Assembly: GCA_003251635.1 (NCBI GenBank)
Contig: QKEW01000016.1
Location: forward strand, 1-32,542
Origin: a bacterium
GTDB taxonomy: Bacteria > Patescibacteriota > Minisyncoccia > Moranbacterales > GWC2-37-73
Length of the DNA stretch: 32,542 bases
Direction: 5' to 3'
The notes beneath the pieces are model-generated. The model worked only from the letters and a program-made list of their open reading frames with translations. It did not search any database and had not been told where the DNA came from. Position 1 is the first letter of the stretch. Every line of letters begins with the position of its first letter. Both the position numbers and the translations under genes were made by a program. Shown here piece by piece: positions 19,216 to 27,510 of this stretch.

Positions 19216-19398
19216 CTATTCCTCCAATGAAATTGCATTTACCGGGCAAGCGTCAACTGCCGCCTGACAATCACAACCTTCACAATTTTCTTTTGCTACA
19301 TGAGATTTCCCATCTTCAATTTTAAAAACTTCTGGACAAAGAGATGAACAAGTTCCACAACCGATGCACAAATCTTTGTTTACTACTGCCTTTGCCAT
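19216..19398 (-). CDS. [4Fe-4S] ferredoxin
   Basis: CIGCGTCSSLCPEVF...CPVNAI. Confidence 0.92.
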   Translation of the reverse strand: MAKAVVNKDLCIGCGTCSSLCPEVFKIEDGKSHVAKENCEGCDCQAAVDACPVNAISLEE

Positions 19399-19473
19399 AA
19401 TTTTTCTCCGCCAAAATCTTCAGCCTCCACTGAAACTTTCTTTGGAATAAATTAATTATTAATTCACAGCGTC

Positions 19474-20565
19474 TCAAAAAAACAATGACGCATCCCCGTC
19501 TATATTATCATACATTTGCTTTTCAAACACCTTCATATCCTGAGATTCAAATTCTATCAATGCTTCTTCATTGTTCCAAACATATCCGGGAAGCAAAACT
19601 TTCACATTCATTTTTTGCATCTGGGTCTTAAGCCAATCAGCAAAACTTTCCTTTCGCACAAAAATCTGTCTCAAGCGCACCGTATCAACCTCATTCTCCT
19701 TTTTGCTTTCTTCAACTTCAACTATATGATAACCCAATTCGCTTTCAATGATTTCTCTTTTTAATTGATCAGTATCTGATTCCTCGGAAAAGATTTTCTC
19801 GGCTACCTCTGGAATTACCTGATCTTTAGCGATCCAACCAATTTCTCCACCCTCATCCACAGACTGACCCTCTGAATAAGTACGCACAACCTGGACAAAA
19901 TCTTTCCCTTCCAACAATTCAGCCCGGGCTTTTTCAATTTTTCCCAGAGCTTCTTTATTGTATTCATTTTCACTCATCACGGCTTCTTTCAGTTTTTGAC
20001 CATAAATATCCGGCAAAGCGATTCTTTGTTTGAATTTGTCCAAATCCCAGCCATAAAGATCTTGCAAATTTTGAGTAACCTGCTGATCGGTGCCATTTTC
20101 CAAAACCTGTTGCCCAATCAAAGAATCAATTTCCAATGAAGAAATTTCAATGCCTTTTTCTTTGGCCAAAATCTCAATTCCTGCATCTTCAACCAATTTG
20201 TTCAAAATATCTTTTTCTTTTATCTTCAAACGCTTGCGGCCATCAGCCGTAGAAAAATCAATTCGAATGCCAACATCGGAAAAATTCTGATTCTCATAGA
20301 AATGTTCCAATGCCTTCAAGTTTTCCTGCAAATCATGGTTATAGATAATTTTTTGATCATTAACAACCACCGCCGGATAGGCAATTTTTTGAGATAGGCG
20401 ACCCAGCCAACTTTCCTGATCAAAATCGGTCAAATAAAAACTGCCTAAAAAACTGACCACCAAAATCAAAATCAAAACAGAAAAAGCAATCAAGACTGTT
20501 TTGAGTCTGAATTTCTTTTCTTGCTTTTCTCTTTTTTCCTCTTTTTTATCCTGTTGATTTTTCAT
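19474..20565 (-). CDS. Membrane-anchored PpiC/SurA-type peptidyl-prolyl isomerase
   Basis: N-terminal TM; SEGQSVDEGGEIGWIAKDQVIPEVAEKIFS...GYHIVEVEE rotamase pattern. Confidence 0.85.
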   Translation of the reverse strand: MKNQQDKKEEKREKQEKKFRLKTVLIAFSVLILILVVSFLGSFYLTDFDQESWLGRLSQKIAYPAVVVNDQKIIYNHDLQENLKALEHFYENQNFSDVGIRIDFSTADGRKRLKIKEKDILNKLVEDAGIEILAKEKGIEISSLEIDSLIGQQVLENGTDQQVTQNLQDLYGWDLDKFKQRIALPDIYGQKLKEAVMSENEYNKEALGKIEKARAELLEGKDFVQVVRTYSEGQSVDEGGEIGWIAKDQVIPEVAEKIFSEESDTDQLKREIIESELGYHIVEVEESKKENEVDTVRLRQIFVRKESFADWLKTQMQKMNVKVLLPGYVWNNEEALIEFESQDMKVFEKQMYDNIDGDASLFF

Positions 20566-20589
20566 ATTTCAAATATTGCTCACACTAAA

Positions 20590-21000
20590 TTAGAGTCGAA
20601 AAAACTGCCTCCACCATTTCTGATAATTTTTCAAATTCTGAGTCGATCCAGCTTTTGAATTGTCTGCAAGCTGACTGCCCTGATTTTTTTCGATTTCCAA
20701 ATCGCTTTGCCCAGAATGAACGGTCGGTCGGATTTCCACTACCTTTTCATCCTCCTTCTTTAAATTTAATTTTTCCTTGGCGATTTTCTCCCGAAATTCA
20801 TCGCTGTCAAAATAGGCAATTTTTTCCTGCAAAGTAGTATTTTCCATTCTGATCTTATCCGCTTGGGCTCTCAAGTCTTCAATTTCTTTTTCAATTTGAC
20901 GCCCCCGATAGGATTGTTTACTGGCAGCATAAACCACCCAACCAGCCAAAAAGCTGCCTAAAACAAAAATTGTGATTGCTAAATAAGCTTTTTTCTTCAT
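20590..21000 (-). CDS. FtsB/DivIC-like septum formation initiator family protein
   Basis: N-terminal TM, short coiled coil (KEIEDLRAQADKIRMENTTLQEKI), DSDEFREKIAKEKLNLKKEDEKVV. Confidence 0.75.
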   Translation of the reverse strand: MKKKAYLAITIFVLGSFLAGWVVYAASKQSYRGRQIEKEIEDLRAQADKIRMENTTLQEKIAYFDSDEFREKIAKEKLNLKKEDEKVVEIRPTVHSGQSDLEIEKNQGSQLADNSKAGSTQNLKNYQKWWRQFFRL

Positions 21001-21036
21001 GCCTCCAAAAACTCTTAATCTCTAATTATTTTTCGA

Positions 21037-21141
21037 TTAAAACATCGGTGCCAAAGAAAAACCAATCATGGACAAAACCACCAGGATTGAAATAAAAATC
21101 CAGGCAATTTTGATTTTCTTTTTGTGCTTTTGATAACTCAT
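21037..21141 (-). CDS. Small single-TM protein MSYQKHKKKIKIAWIFISILVVLSMIGFSLAPMF
   Basis: 35 codons including stop, clear TM segment and basic N-terminus, in the intergenic space upstream of the ftsB-like gene; absent from the ORF track. Confidence 0.75.
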   Translation of the reverse strand: MSYQKHKKKIKIAWIFISILVVLSMIGFSLAPMF

Positions 21142-21236
21142 AGCTTAATTATAGTAAATTTTAAAACTTAGGCAAATTTAAAAAAAATAGAAATCAAAAA
21201 GATTCATTGAAAATTTGCCCCATCTTCAAAACAAAT

Positions 21237-21737
21237 CTAGGTTGAACATTTGCGATCAATTTCACCATCGCTTCTTTTCTCTGCCCAAAACCAAAGCCCC
21301 GCCCAAATTAAAACTGGCAAAAATCCCACCAACCAGCTACCTTTCAACATTGAGAGGTGGATTCCCGTGAAAATAAAAGCGACGTAGGCTAAACGTTGAA
21401 AATTTTTCCATTTTCCTTTCAGAAATTTTTGCGAAAAACGATTGGAGGTCAGAAATGGAAAAAGCATGGCTACCAAAGCCAAGCTTCCCCAACCAAAGAA
21501 ACTGTTAGGGCTCCAAAATGATGAATCCAGCAAAAAGTCAGCCAAATGCCCACTGGCTGTCAAAAAAATCAAAACATGTAAAAGTGCACTCAAGCCACAC
21601 AAAATTCCCAGAATTTTTCTCTTGCAAACGATATATATGAAAAATTTTTTTTGAAAAATATCCGCCAAAGGGCGCGAATACAAGATGACAATCAAAAGCC
21701 ACCAACTAAGCTCAGCAAAAAACACATTGAACTCCAT
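21237..21737 (-). CDS. Ferric reductase-like transmembrane domain protein
   Basis: Multi-TM with spaced histidines (LLHVLIFL, TGIHLSML), RLAYVAFIFTGIH pattern of the ferric reductase/MsrQ family. Confidence 0.7.
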   Translation of the reverse strand: MEFNVFFAELSWWLLIVILYSRPLADIFQKKFFIYIVCKRKILGILCGLSALLHVLIFLTASGHLADFLLDSSFWSPNSFFGWGSLALVAMLFPFLTSNRFSQKFLKGKWKNFQRLAYVAFIFTGIHLSMLKGSWLVGFLPVLIWAGLWFWAEKRSDGEIDRKCST

Positions 21738-21749
21738 ATTTTTTATTTT

Positions 21750-22172
21750 TTAAGAAATTGAAATAGCACTGGCCGGGCAGGAAGAAATGGCTTCTTGCAC
21801 TTCAGCTCCGCCCAAATTTTCCTGCGAAATAACCTGGGCCTTGCGGGTCGTCAGACTCATTTGAAAATTATCCGGCGCCAAACGCACACAGCGTCCACAA
21901 CCCCGACATCTTTGCGGATCGACCGCTAACTTTCTTTCCACTGTTTGTATGTTATCAGAAACTTGAGAATTGTCCGCTCCGCTCACATTGGAATTTTCTG
22001 AAGTTGTGCTTGAGCTGGTAACTGAAGTATTTTCTTTTATGTTTGAACTTGAACTGTTTTCATCAAGCTCTGGAATTGTTTCATCATTTTGGCCATTGGA
22101 CCACAAAAAACCGGCTCCGCCCAAGGTCAAAACCGCAATCAACCCCGCCCAAATTTTTTTCGCCTTATCCAT
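21750..22172 (-). CDS. Membrane-tethered ferredoxin (N-terminal TM, Ser/Thr/Asn linker, [4Fe-4S] domain)
   Basis: KKIWAGLIAVLTLGGAGFLW TM; low-complexity linker; CRGCGRC...SCPASAI gives four ligands for one cluster. Confidence 0.85.
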   Translation of the reverse strand: MDKAKKIWAGLIAVLTLGGAGFLWSNGQNDETIPELDENSSSSNIKENTSVTSSSTTSENSNVSGADNSQVSDNIQTVERKLAVDPQRCRGCGRCVRLAPDNFQMSLTTRKAQVISQENLGGAEVQEAISSCPASAISIS

Positions 22173-22245
22173 GCTATTTTGAAAAATTATTTGCTTATTA
22201 TTTCGAGTTTAGTACGTCATTTATTGGTAATAAATTGCAGGAATT

Positions 22246-22270
22246 GGTAAGTATTATAATACGTATTATT
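22246..22270 (-). promoter_or_regulatory. Palindromic promoter motif, copy 2 (upstream of tethered ferredoxin)
   Basis: Minus strand AATAATACGTATTATAATACTTACC, identical to copy 1. Confidence 0.7.
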
Positions 22271-22273
22271 TTT

Positions 22274-22726
22274 CTAAAATTTATTATGCTTAATAACTTG
22301 TTCGAAAAGTTCTTTTAATTCAGGAAAAGTAAGTGAGTTCAGAACTTTTTCTTTACCCATCCACTCAATTTTTTTCAATTCGTTGGTATATTCAATTTTT
22401 CCTCTTTCCAAAAACTCTGCCAGAAATATTTGATATGATCCCCTGCATCCAACTCTTTCAACTTTTTTTTTATTGAAAACAAACTCATGCTTCAAATCAG
22501 TAACTTTCAATCCATATTGATTCGCATCCAAATTCAACTCTTCTTTTATTTCTCTTTTAGCACAATTTTCCATAGATTCATCACCTTCTTGCGCTCCGCC
22601 AACAAAACTAACATTTCCGGTTTTGGCATTTTCAACCACTAAAAACAAAGTTTTTCCATCAACTTTTTGATAAAAAATTATCAATGCCCCCTTGAATATC
22701 TTTTTATTTTCCATATCAACTTTCAT
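22274..22726 (-). CDS. NUDIX hydrolase
   Basis: GGAQEGDESMENCAKREIKEELNL Nudix box. Confidence 0.92.
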   Translation of the reverse strand: MKVDMENKKIFKGALIIFYQKVDGKTLFLVVENAKTGNVSFVGGAQEGDESMENCAKREIKEELNLDANQYGLKVTDLKHEFVFNKKKVERVGCRGSYQIFLAEFLERGKIEYTNELKKIEWMGKEKVLNSLTFPELKELFEQVIKHNKF

Positions 22727-22731
22727 AAAAA

Positions 22732-23388
22732 TTATTTTTCACTTTCAATCTCCTCCTTAGCTTCATCATAAAAACTTCGGGCCAATTCTTTGGCTTCGGG
22801 CGTTATGATCCGGGAAAAATAATAATCCATGTTTTTATGCATTTCTTCCTTGGTTTTGCCTTGATCCTTCCATCTTTTCACTCTTCGCAAAGCTTTGTCT
22901 TCAAAAAAAGACAAGCAATCGCTGTCGCAAAGAACATTTTGATCCTCATCGCCTCCAGTTTCATGACTGGCAATCAGATGTTTGACTCTTGCAATAAATT
23001 CCTCGTCAGCTCCATGACTTAGCAAAAATTTTTCAGCTTCCTGAACACTCAAATCCTGATGCTTTCGCAAAGCTTCCGGATCGTCCGATCCGGCTTTCCA
23101 GTCGCCATGGATGGCACGCTCCACATCGTGCAAAGCGGCCGCCACCAACAAAGCCTCATCTGCTTCGGGTTTTATTTTTTTGACCCAAGCCACCGTTTGT
23201 CGCGAATGCTTGATATCATTTTTGTCTTCACTTTTTTCAAACAAACTCTCAAACCAAGCTTGAGATTTTTCCAAAGTTTCCATTTTTACCTGTTCAATTT
23301 CCATTTCTTTTTCCTTGATCATTTTTGCAGATATTAAAAAATTATTTCTTCTCACCAAAATAGCCCAGCATCTTGGTTGGCCATTCAA
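22732..23388 (-). CDS. HD-domain protein (putative phosphohydrolase)
   Basis: KHSRQTVAW...ALHDVERAIHG; HLIASHETGGDEDQNVLCDSDCLSFF. Start may be an internal Met (MIKEKEMEIEQ). Confidence 0.8.
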   Translation of the reverse strand: MNGQPRCWAILVRRNNFLISAKMIKEKEMEIEQVKMETLEKSQAWFESLFEKSEDKNDIKHSRQTVAWVKKIKPEADEALLVAAALHDVERAIHGDWKAGSDDPEALRKHQDLSVQEAEKFLLSHGADEEFIARVKHLIASHETGGDEDQNVLCDSDCLSFFEDKALRRVKRWKDQGKTKEEMHKNMDYYFSRIITPEAKELARSFYDEAKEEIESEK

Positions 23389-23899
23389 TATTTCCTCTTT
23401 TTATTTCATCACGAAAAAAAGAAATCATAAAATTTTTGGGTTCATCTGAAATAGGAACATGAATTATTTCCGGCCAAAATTCTCTGTAACGATTCCCGAT
23501 ATTGTCATGTGCAACATCACAAGCTCCTCCATTGGGATCCTTTTGAATATAGACAATCCTATCGACATTATTGGCAACACAAGCTCCGAGACATTGCAAG
23601 CAAGGTTCCAATGTTGAATAAATCGTCTTTATTTTTTTCTCTTTTGCCGCATCATAGAGTTTTTCTCCATTTCGTATAATTAGCAAATTTTCAGCATGAT
23701 TGACGAAGGATTTTTGCTTATTAATTTCATTGCCAGCCGAACCAATAATCTTACCATCAATAGCCAAAATAGCCCCAACTGGATAATTGACTCCCTTTTG
23801 ACAAGTTTCTCTGGCAATTTCAATAGCCTGATTCAAACATTCTTTATCAAATTTCGTCAGATTACTTTCCTTATTTTTTCCTTTGGTCATATTTTTCAA
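23342..23899 (-). CDS. Cytidine/nucleoside deaminase family protein
   Basis: HAEN and EPCLQCLGAC zinc motifs. Confidence 0.88.
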   Translation of the reverse strand: MKNMTKGKNKESNLTKFDKECLNQAIEIARETCQKGVNYPVGAILAIDGKIIGSAGNEINKQKSFVNHAENLLIIRNGEKLYDAAKEKKIKTIYSTLEPCLQCLGACVANNVDRIVYIQKDPNGGACDVAHDNIGNRYREFWPEIIHVPISDEPKNFMISFFRDEIKRGNIEWPTKMLGYFGEKK

Positions 23900-23900
23900 T

Positions 23901-23923
23901 GAAGTATTATAATGCGTATTATT
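23901..23923 (-). promoter_or_regulatory. Palindromic promoter motif, copy 3 (upstream of deaminase)
   Basis: Minus strand AATAATACGCATTATAATACTTC; one change in the palindrome. Confidence 0.7.
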
Positions 23924-23927
23924 TAAA

Positions 23928-24830
23928 TCAAACTCTAATCAAAATACCAACAAATGAATTCCCTATGTCAAGAACTTCATAATCAAATCCTTTCAATTGT
24001 TTTTTCAGTGATTTAAGCGTCGGACGTAAAGATTGAAAAACCTTAAGATTATCACCAACTTGCAATCCTTTCTCTTGAAGCCCACTATTAACACTGGCTA
24101 TTTTACACCAAACTGATATATCGTCCTTAACAAAAAAATTCAAAATATCCCTAGAAGGATCTAGCCCTAATAAAGCTATTTTCTGGGAACAGACTGGGAT
24201 CATATACTCTTCATATATTTCAACAAGCTTTTTTACATTGATTCTTTCCCTTAATTGAACATCGAAAAAAATATAACCACCCCCGCCAACAATGTCCTTT
24301 AAAAGTTTCAAAAATTTTAAAGCATCATAATTCGAAAAAGTTAAGCCCAACAATGTTACAAATCTAACTCTGCCATCATCTTCAAACAAAGCCGGCAGCT
24401 CCTCAAAAGAACTGTTTATACATTTGGCGCTGATTCCACTTTTTTGAGCATTTTTAAACGCCAAGAGTAAAAAATATTTGCTAATATCAACAGGCAGATA
24501 TTCAAATTTTTTTTCATAAAATGCTTCAAAAAAATATTTTTCTTTGTTTTCCACTCCAACTCCCAAATCAAAGTAATCAAATTTATCTGGCAGCTTTTTA
24601 GCAAGATCTTTTACAATTGATTTTAAAAATAAATGTTCAGGTTCTGTAACTAACTTAAAATAAGAAGAGTTCCGATCATGCGCTGATGAATAAACTTCCT
24701 GACCTTGAGAGAAGTAAAGCAACAAAGAATCTGAATAATCCCAGGTATTGTCAGATATCTTTTCAAGACTCAAGAAGGCTCTGTCAATAAACCAATTTTT
24801 GTTATATTTATTTTTATAATCCTTGTTCAT
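23928..24830 (-). CDS. SAM-dependent methyltransferase, EgtD-like
   Basis: YFDLGVGVENKEKYFFEAF...EYLPVDIS, resembling histidine-specific methyltransferase family motifs. Confidence 0.65.
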   Translation of the reverse strand: MNKDYKNKYNKNWFIDRAFLSLEKISDNTWDYSDSLLLYFSQGQEVYSSAHDRNSSYFKLVTEPEHLFLKSIVKDLAKKLPDKFDYFDLGVGVENKEKYFFEAFYEKKFEYLPVDISKYFLLLAFKNAQKSGISAKCINSSFEELPALFEDDGRVRFVTLLGLTFSNYDALKFLKLLKDIVGGGGYIFFDVQLRERINVKKLVEIYEEYMIPVCSQKIALLGLDPSRDILNFFVKDDISVWCKIASVNSGLQEKGLQVGDNLKVFQSLRPTLKSLKKQLKGFDYEVLDIGNSFVGILIRV

Positions 24831-24851
24831 AAAAATTATTCCGAATTTTAA

Positions 24852-25805
24852 TTACAAAGAAAGCACAAATTTTTCCTGCCTCGCTAAATCCCCATCCAGC
24901 TCTCCGATCTTGCGAAGCGTTCCTTTGCCAAAAGTTCCATCAATCAATTTTGCGAAAAAAATTATTTTTCCAGTCATCATGGCCCTTGAGAAAATCTCAA
25001 AAATATCTTCCCGACTCTTAAATTTACCCTTATTACGCTCGAATAATTTATTGATCAAGATTTCCAGAATTTCTCGCTCTCTTTTAAAGGTAAAATTTTC
25101 AACAATTATTTCATTTGGTTCTTTTCCCATTTTGGCATAAAAAGTATCCTCACTGAAAAGATCTGCCCCTTTATTTGTTTTAGCATCCGGATATTTATCA
25201 ATGATTTCATTGGTCTGTAAAATATCTTCAATAAACAATGGGTTACCAATCAAACCTTTTAAAATATTCTTAACAATCTCTTCAGTAACAGCCTCATTTA
25301 AATTTCCAAGATACATATTTTCCCCATCTCTCGTAGTAATAACTAATCCAACTCTGAAAGAATGAAAATCAGCATCTTCAACATTTGTCAGTTGCAATGA
25401 ATTATAAGACTTGAAATGCAACATTTCATGCACTATTTTTTCCATAAAAACAACATTGGCATATTGTTCACGTATTGCCACAGCCTGATATATTGGGGAA
25501 TAAAAAGCGCTTTGTTCCTCTTTTTCTGTCGGCCATTCACTTTCTTTTATTATGTGTATATTTTCAGGCGGTATATCAAAATCATCCAGACCATATTTTT
25601 TTCTAACATCATTTGTAAGCCGATTTGCCAAACCAATAATTTGCAACTCCTCATTTGTTTTTTCCTTTTCTTTACTAACCGATTCCTCAAAATATTGATT
25701 ATTAAACTGTTTACTCTTTTCTTTCAAAATATCCCGTTTCTCTTTTTCACTTATTTTTCCAACCACCCGACTAAAGGAAGAAAAGTTTTCCATATTCGCA
25801 AACAT
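24852..25805 (-). CDS. Hypothetical protein with HExxH motif (possible zinc metalloprotein)
   Basis: EKIVHEMLHFKSYN. Confidence 0.65.
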   Translation of the reverse strand: MFANMENFSSFSRVVGKISEKEKRDILKEKSKQFNNQYFEESVSKEKEKTNEELQIIGLANRLTNDVRKKYGLDDFDIPPENIHIIKESEWPTEKEEQSAFYSPIYQAVAIREQYANVVFMEKIVHEMLHFKSYNSLQLTNVEDADFHSFRVGLVITTRDGENMYLGNLNEAVTEEIVKNILKGLIGNPLFIEDILQTNEIIDKYPDAKTNKGADLFSEDTFYAKMGKEPNEIIVENFTFKREREILEILINKLFERNKGKFKSREDIFEIFSRAMMTGKIIFFAKLIDGTFGKGTLRKIGELDGDLARQEKFVLSL

Positions 25806-25811
25806 TAAAAT

Positions 25812-26090
25812 TTAAGAATATTTTTCTTTACGCTTTTCTCTCGAAACAATGATAAAAGTTCCCACCCATGATCCCATTGCCAAGGGAATAATGTAAAGAT
25901 AATTCTGAACATAATTAATAACACCAAATGCCAAGAGGAAATGCATTAAAGCTCCAATGGATGATGAGGTGAGCGGCTTTTTCTTAACCACTGAAAAGGT
26001 ATAAAGAGCATACATGGCATCAATCGCAAAATATGCTGAGAAAATCATGAGGGCTATTTTGATATCGAATTTTTCCCAGAGATTATCCAT
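25812..26090 (-). CDS. Small polytopic membrane protein
   Basis: Three hydrophobic segments; LLAFGVINYVQNYLYIIPLAMGSWVGTF. Confidence 0.75.
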   Translation of the reverse strand: MDNLWEKFDIKIALMIFSAYFAIDAMYALYTFSVVKKKPLTSSSIGALMHFLLAFGVINYVQNYLYIIPLAMGSWVGTFIIVSREKRKEKYS

Positions 26091-26126
26091 GAGATAATTT
26101 TATCATAAAAATATAATCAACTAAAT

Positions 26127-26393
26127 TTATTTTTCAATCTCTTCCTTAGCTTCGTCATAAAAACTTCGCGCCAATTCTCTGGCTTCAGGCGTTATGATCC
26201 GGGAAAAATAATAATCCATGTTTTGGTGCATTTCTTCCTTGGTTTTGCCTTGATCCTTCCATCTTTTCACTCTTCGCAAAGCTTTGTCCTCAAAAAAAGA
26301 CAAGCAATCGCTGTCGCAAAGAACATTTTGATCCTCATCGCCTCCAACTTCTGTTTTTAATAATTTTGATTTAGCATTATTTGTGAAATTCAA
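26127..26393 (-). pseudogene. Partial duplicate of the HD-domain gene C-terminus
   Basis: GGDEDQNVLCDSDCLSFFEDKALRRVKRWKDQGKTKEEMHQNMDYYFSRIITPEARELARSFYDEAKEEIEK nearly identical to the end of 22732-23388; HD motif absent; start codon only TTG. Confidence 0.8.
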
Positions 26394-26418
26394 AATTTAT
26401 CTAACAGGGTGAATTTTT

Positions 26419-26443
26419 GGTAATAATTATAATACGTATTATT
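26419..26443 (-). promoter_or_regulatory. Palindromic promoter motif, copy 4 (upstream of HD fragment)
   Basis: Minus strand AATAATACGTATTATAATTATTACC. Confidence 0.7.
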
Positions 26444-26489
26444 TCTTTAATTGAATTTTAGCATGAAAATTGATTCAAAAAAAGAAAAG

Positions 26490-26524
26490 GGGGTTGATTT
26501 TTCCAATCAAACCCCTTTTCGAAA
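26490..26524 (-). terminator. Rho-independent terminator-like hairpin
   Basis: AAAAGGGG.TTGATT..AATCAA.CCCCTTTT downstream of the 26536-27351 gene. Confidence 0.65.
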
Positions 26525-26535
26525 GATTTTTTCAA

Positions 26536-27351
26536 TCACCATTCCCGCCTGATAAACTTCAGCAAATATTTGATTTTTTCATCTTTGTCGCCAACTCCCC
26601 AATCACCTCTTTGCAGCATATCCCAGCCCAAAATTCCAATGGCTCGCAAAGCAAAGATCAGCGAAATTTCTGCCTGACCAAATTCAGCGCTGCATTTTTT
26701 CAAATTCCCTACGATTGCTTGAAAGTTTTTTTCGTCACTAAAACTTTTCAAGAAAATCCAATCCAACGAGCGTAAAAAGTCATAGCAATCCGGAACAGGA
26801 CTTGGGGTGAACCGCATTCCCAAAAGATAGAAAGTTTCTTGCTCATTTTGATTGGCGACGAAAACGTGATCGCCGATAACATTGCCATGAGTATAGCCAA
26901 AAAAATCCGCGCCCTTTTTGGCGATAAGTTTTTCAAACTCTTCGGCCAATATCAAGACCTCTTCATGTTGCAATAATCCCGCCTCAACAATCAACCCGCT
27001 CCACTTAAAAAAATTTCCAAAAAGTTTACGTTTTCCTGATTCCAAAAGATCCTCTGTCGATTGTTCATATTTTTCAAAATAACGACGGATGACTTTTTGA
27101 TAATCTTGGGCAATTTTCTGACTAATTTGAAAATAGCGCTCCGGATTTTTCTCGTAACTTTCAACTAAAAAATTTCCTGGGATTTTTTCCTTCAAGATCC
27201 AATTGTGACCGCTTTCCGTTGCTTGATAAAAATCCGAAGTGAAACAGATTTCTCCGCTTCGAAACATTTCCTGCACCAAAGGAACCAACGTGGCCTGCAA
27301 TTCATCAATGCCTTGATTTATTTTTTTATTTTGCAAATTTGCCTTATCCAT
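26536..27351 (-). CDS. Hypothetical protein, possibly aminoglycoside-phosphotransferase-like fold
   Basis: YTHGNVIGDHVFV resembles a degenerate HGDxxxxN loop; otherwise unassigned. Confidence 0.5.
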   Translation of the reverse strand: MDKANLQNKKINQGIDELQATLVPLVQEMFRSGEICFTSDFYQATESGHNWILKEKIPGNFLVESYEKNPERYFQISQKIAQDYQKVIRRYFEKYEQSTEDLLESGKRKLFGNFFKWSGLIVEAGLLQHEEVLILAEEFEKLIAKKGADFFGYTHGNVIGDHVFVANQNEQETFYLLGMRFTPSPVPDCYDFLRSLDWIFLKSFSDEKNFQAIVGNLKKCSAEFGQAEISLIFALRAIGILGWDMLQRGDWGVGDKDEKIKYLLKFIRREW

Positions 27352-27354
27352 ATT

Positions 27355-27379
27355 GGTAATGATTATAATACGTATTATT
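27355..27379 (-). promoter_or_regulatory. Palindromic promoter motif, copy 5 (upstream of the 26536-27351 gene)
   Basis: Minus strand AATAATACGTATTATAATCATTACC followed by AATATG. Confidence 0.75.
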
Positions 27380-27454
27380 TCTTACTCCATCCCAAAAACC
27401 ATCACACCCTTTGCTCTTTCATTGGGATAAGCAAGACCGTATTCTAAATATAGC

Positions 27455-27482
27455 ACAAAAAAAATGGGGTTAAAAAACCCCA
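27455..27482 (-). terminator. Rho-independent terminator (minus)
   Basis: Minus strand ATGGGGTT-TTTT-AACCCCAT-TTTTTTT. Confidence 0.8.
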
Positions 27483-27510
27483 TAATTATCCAGCAGCCAA
27501 ATGAATATTG

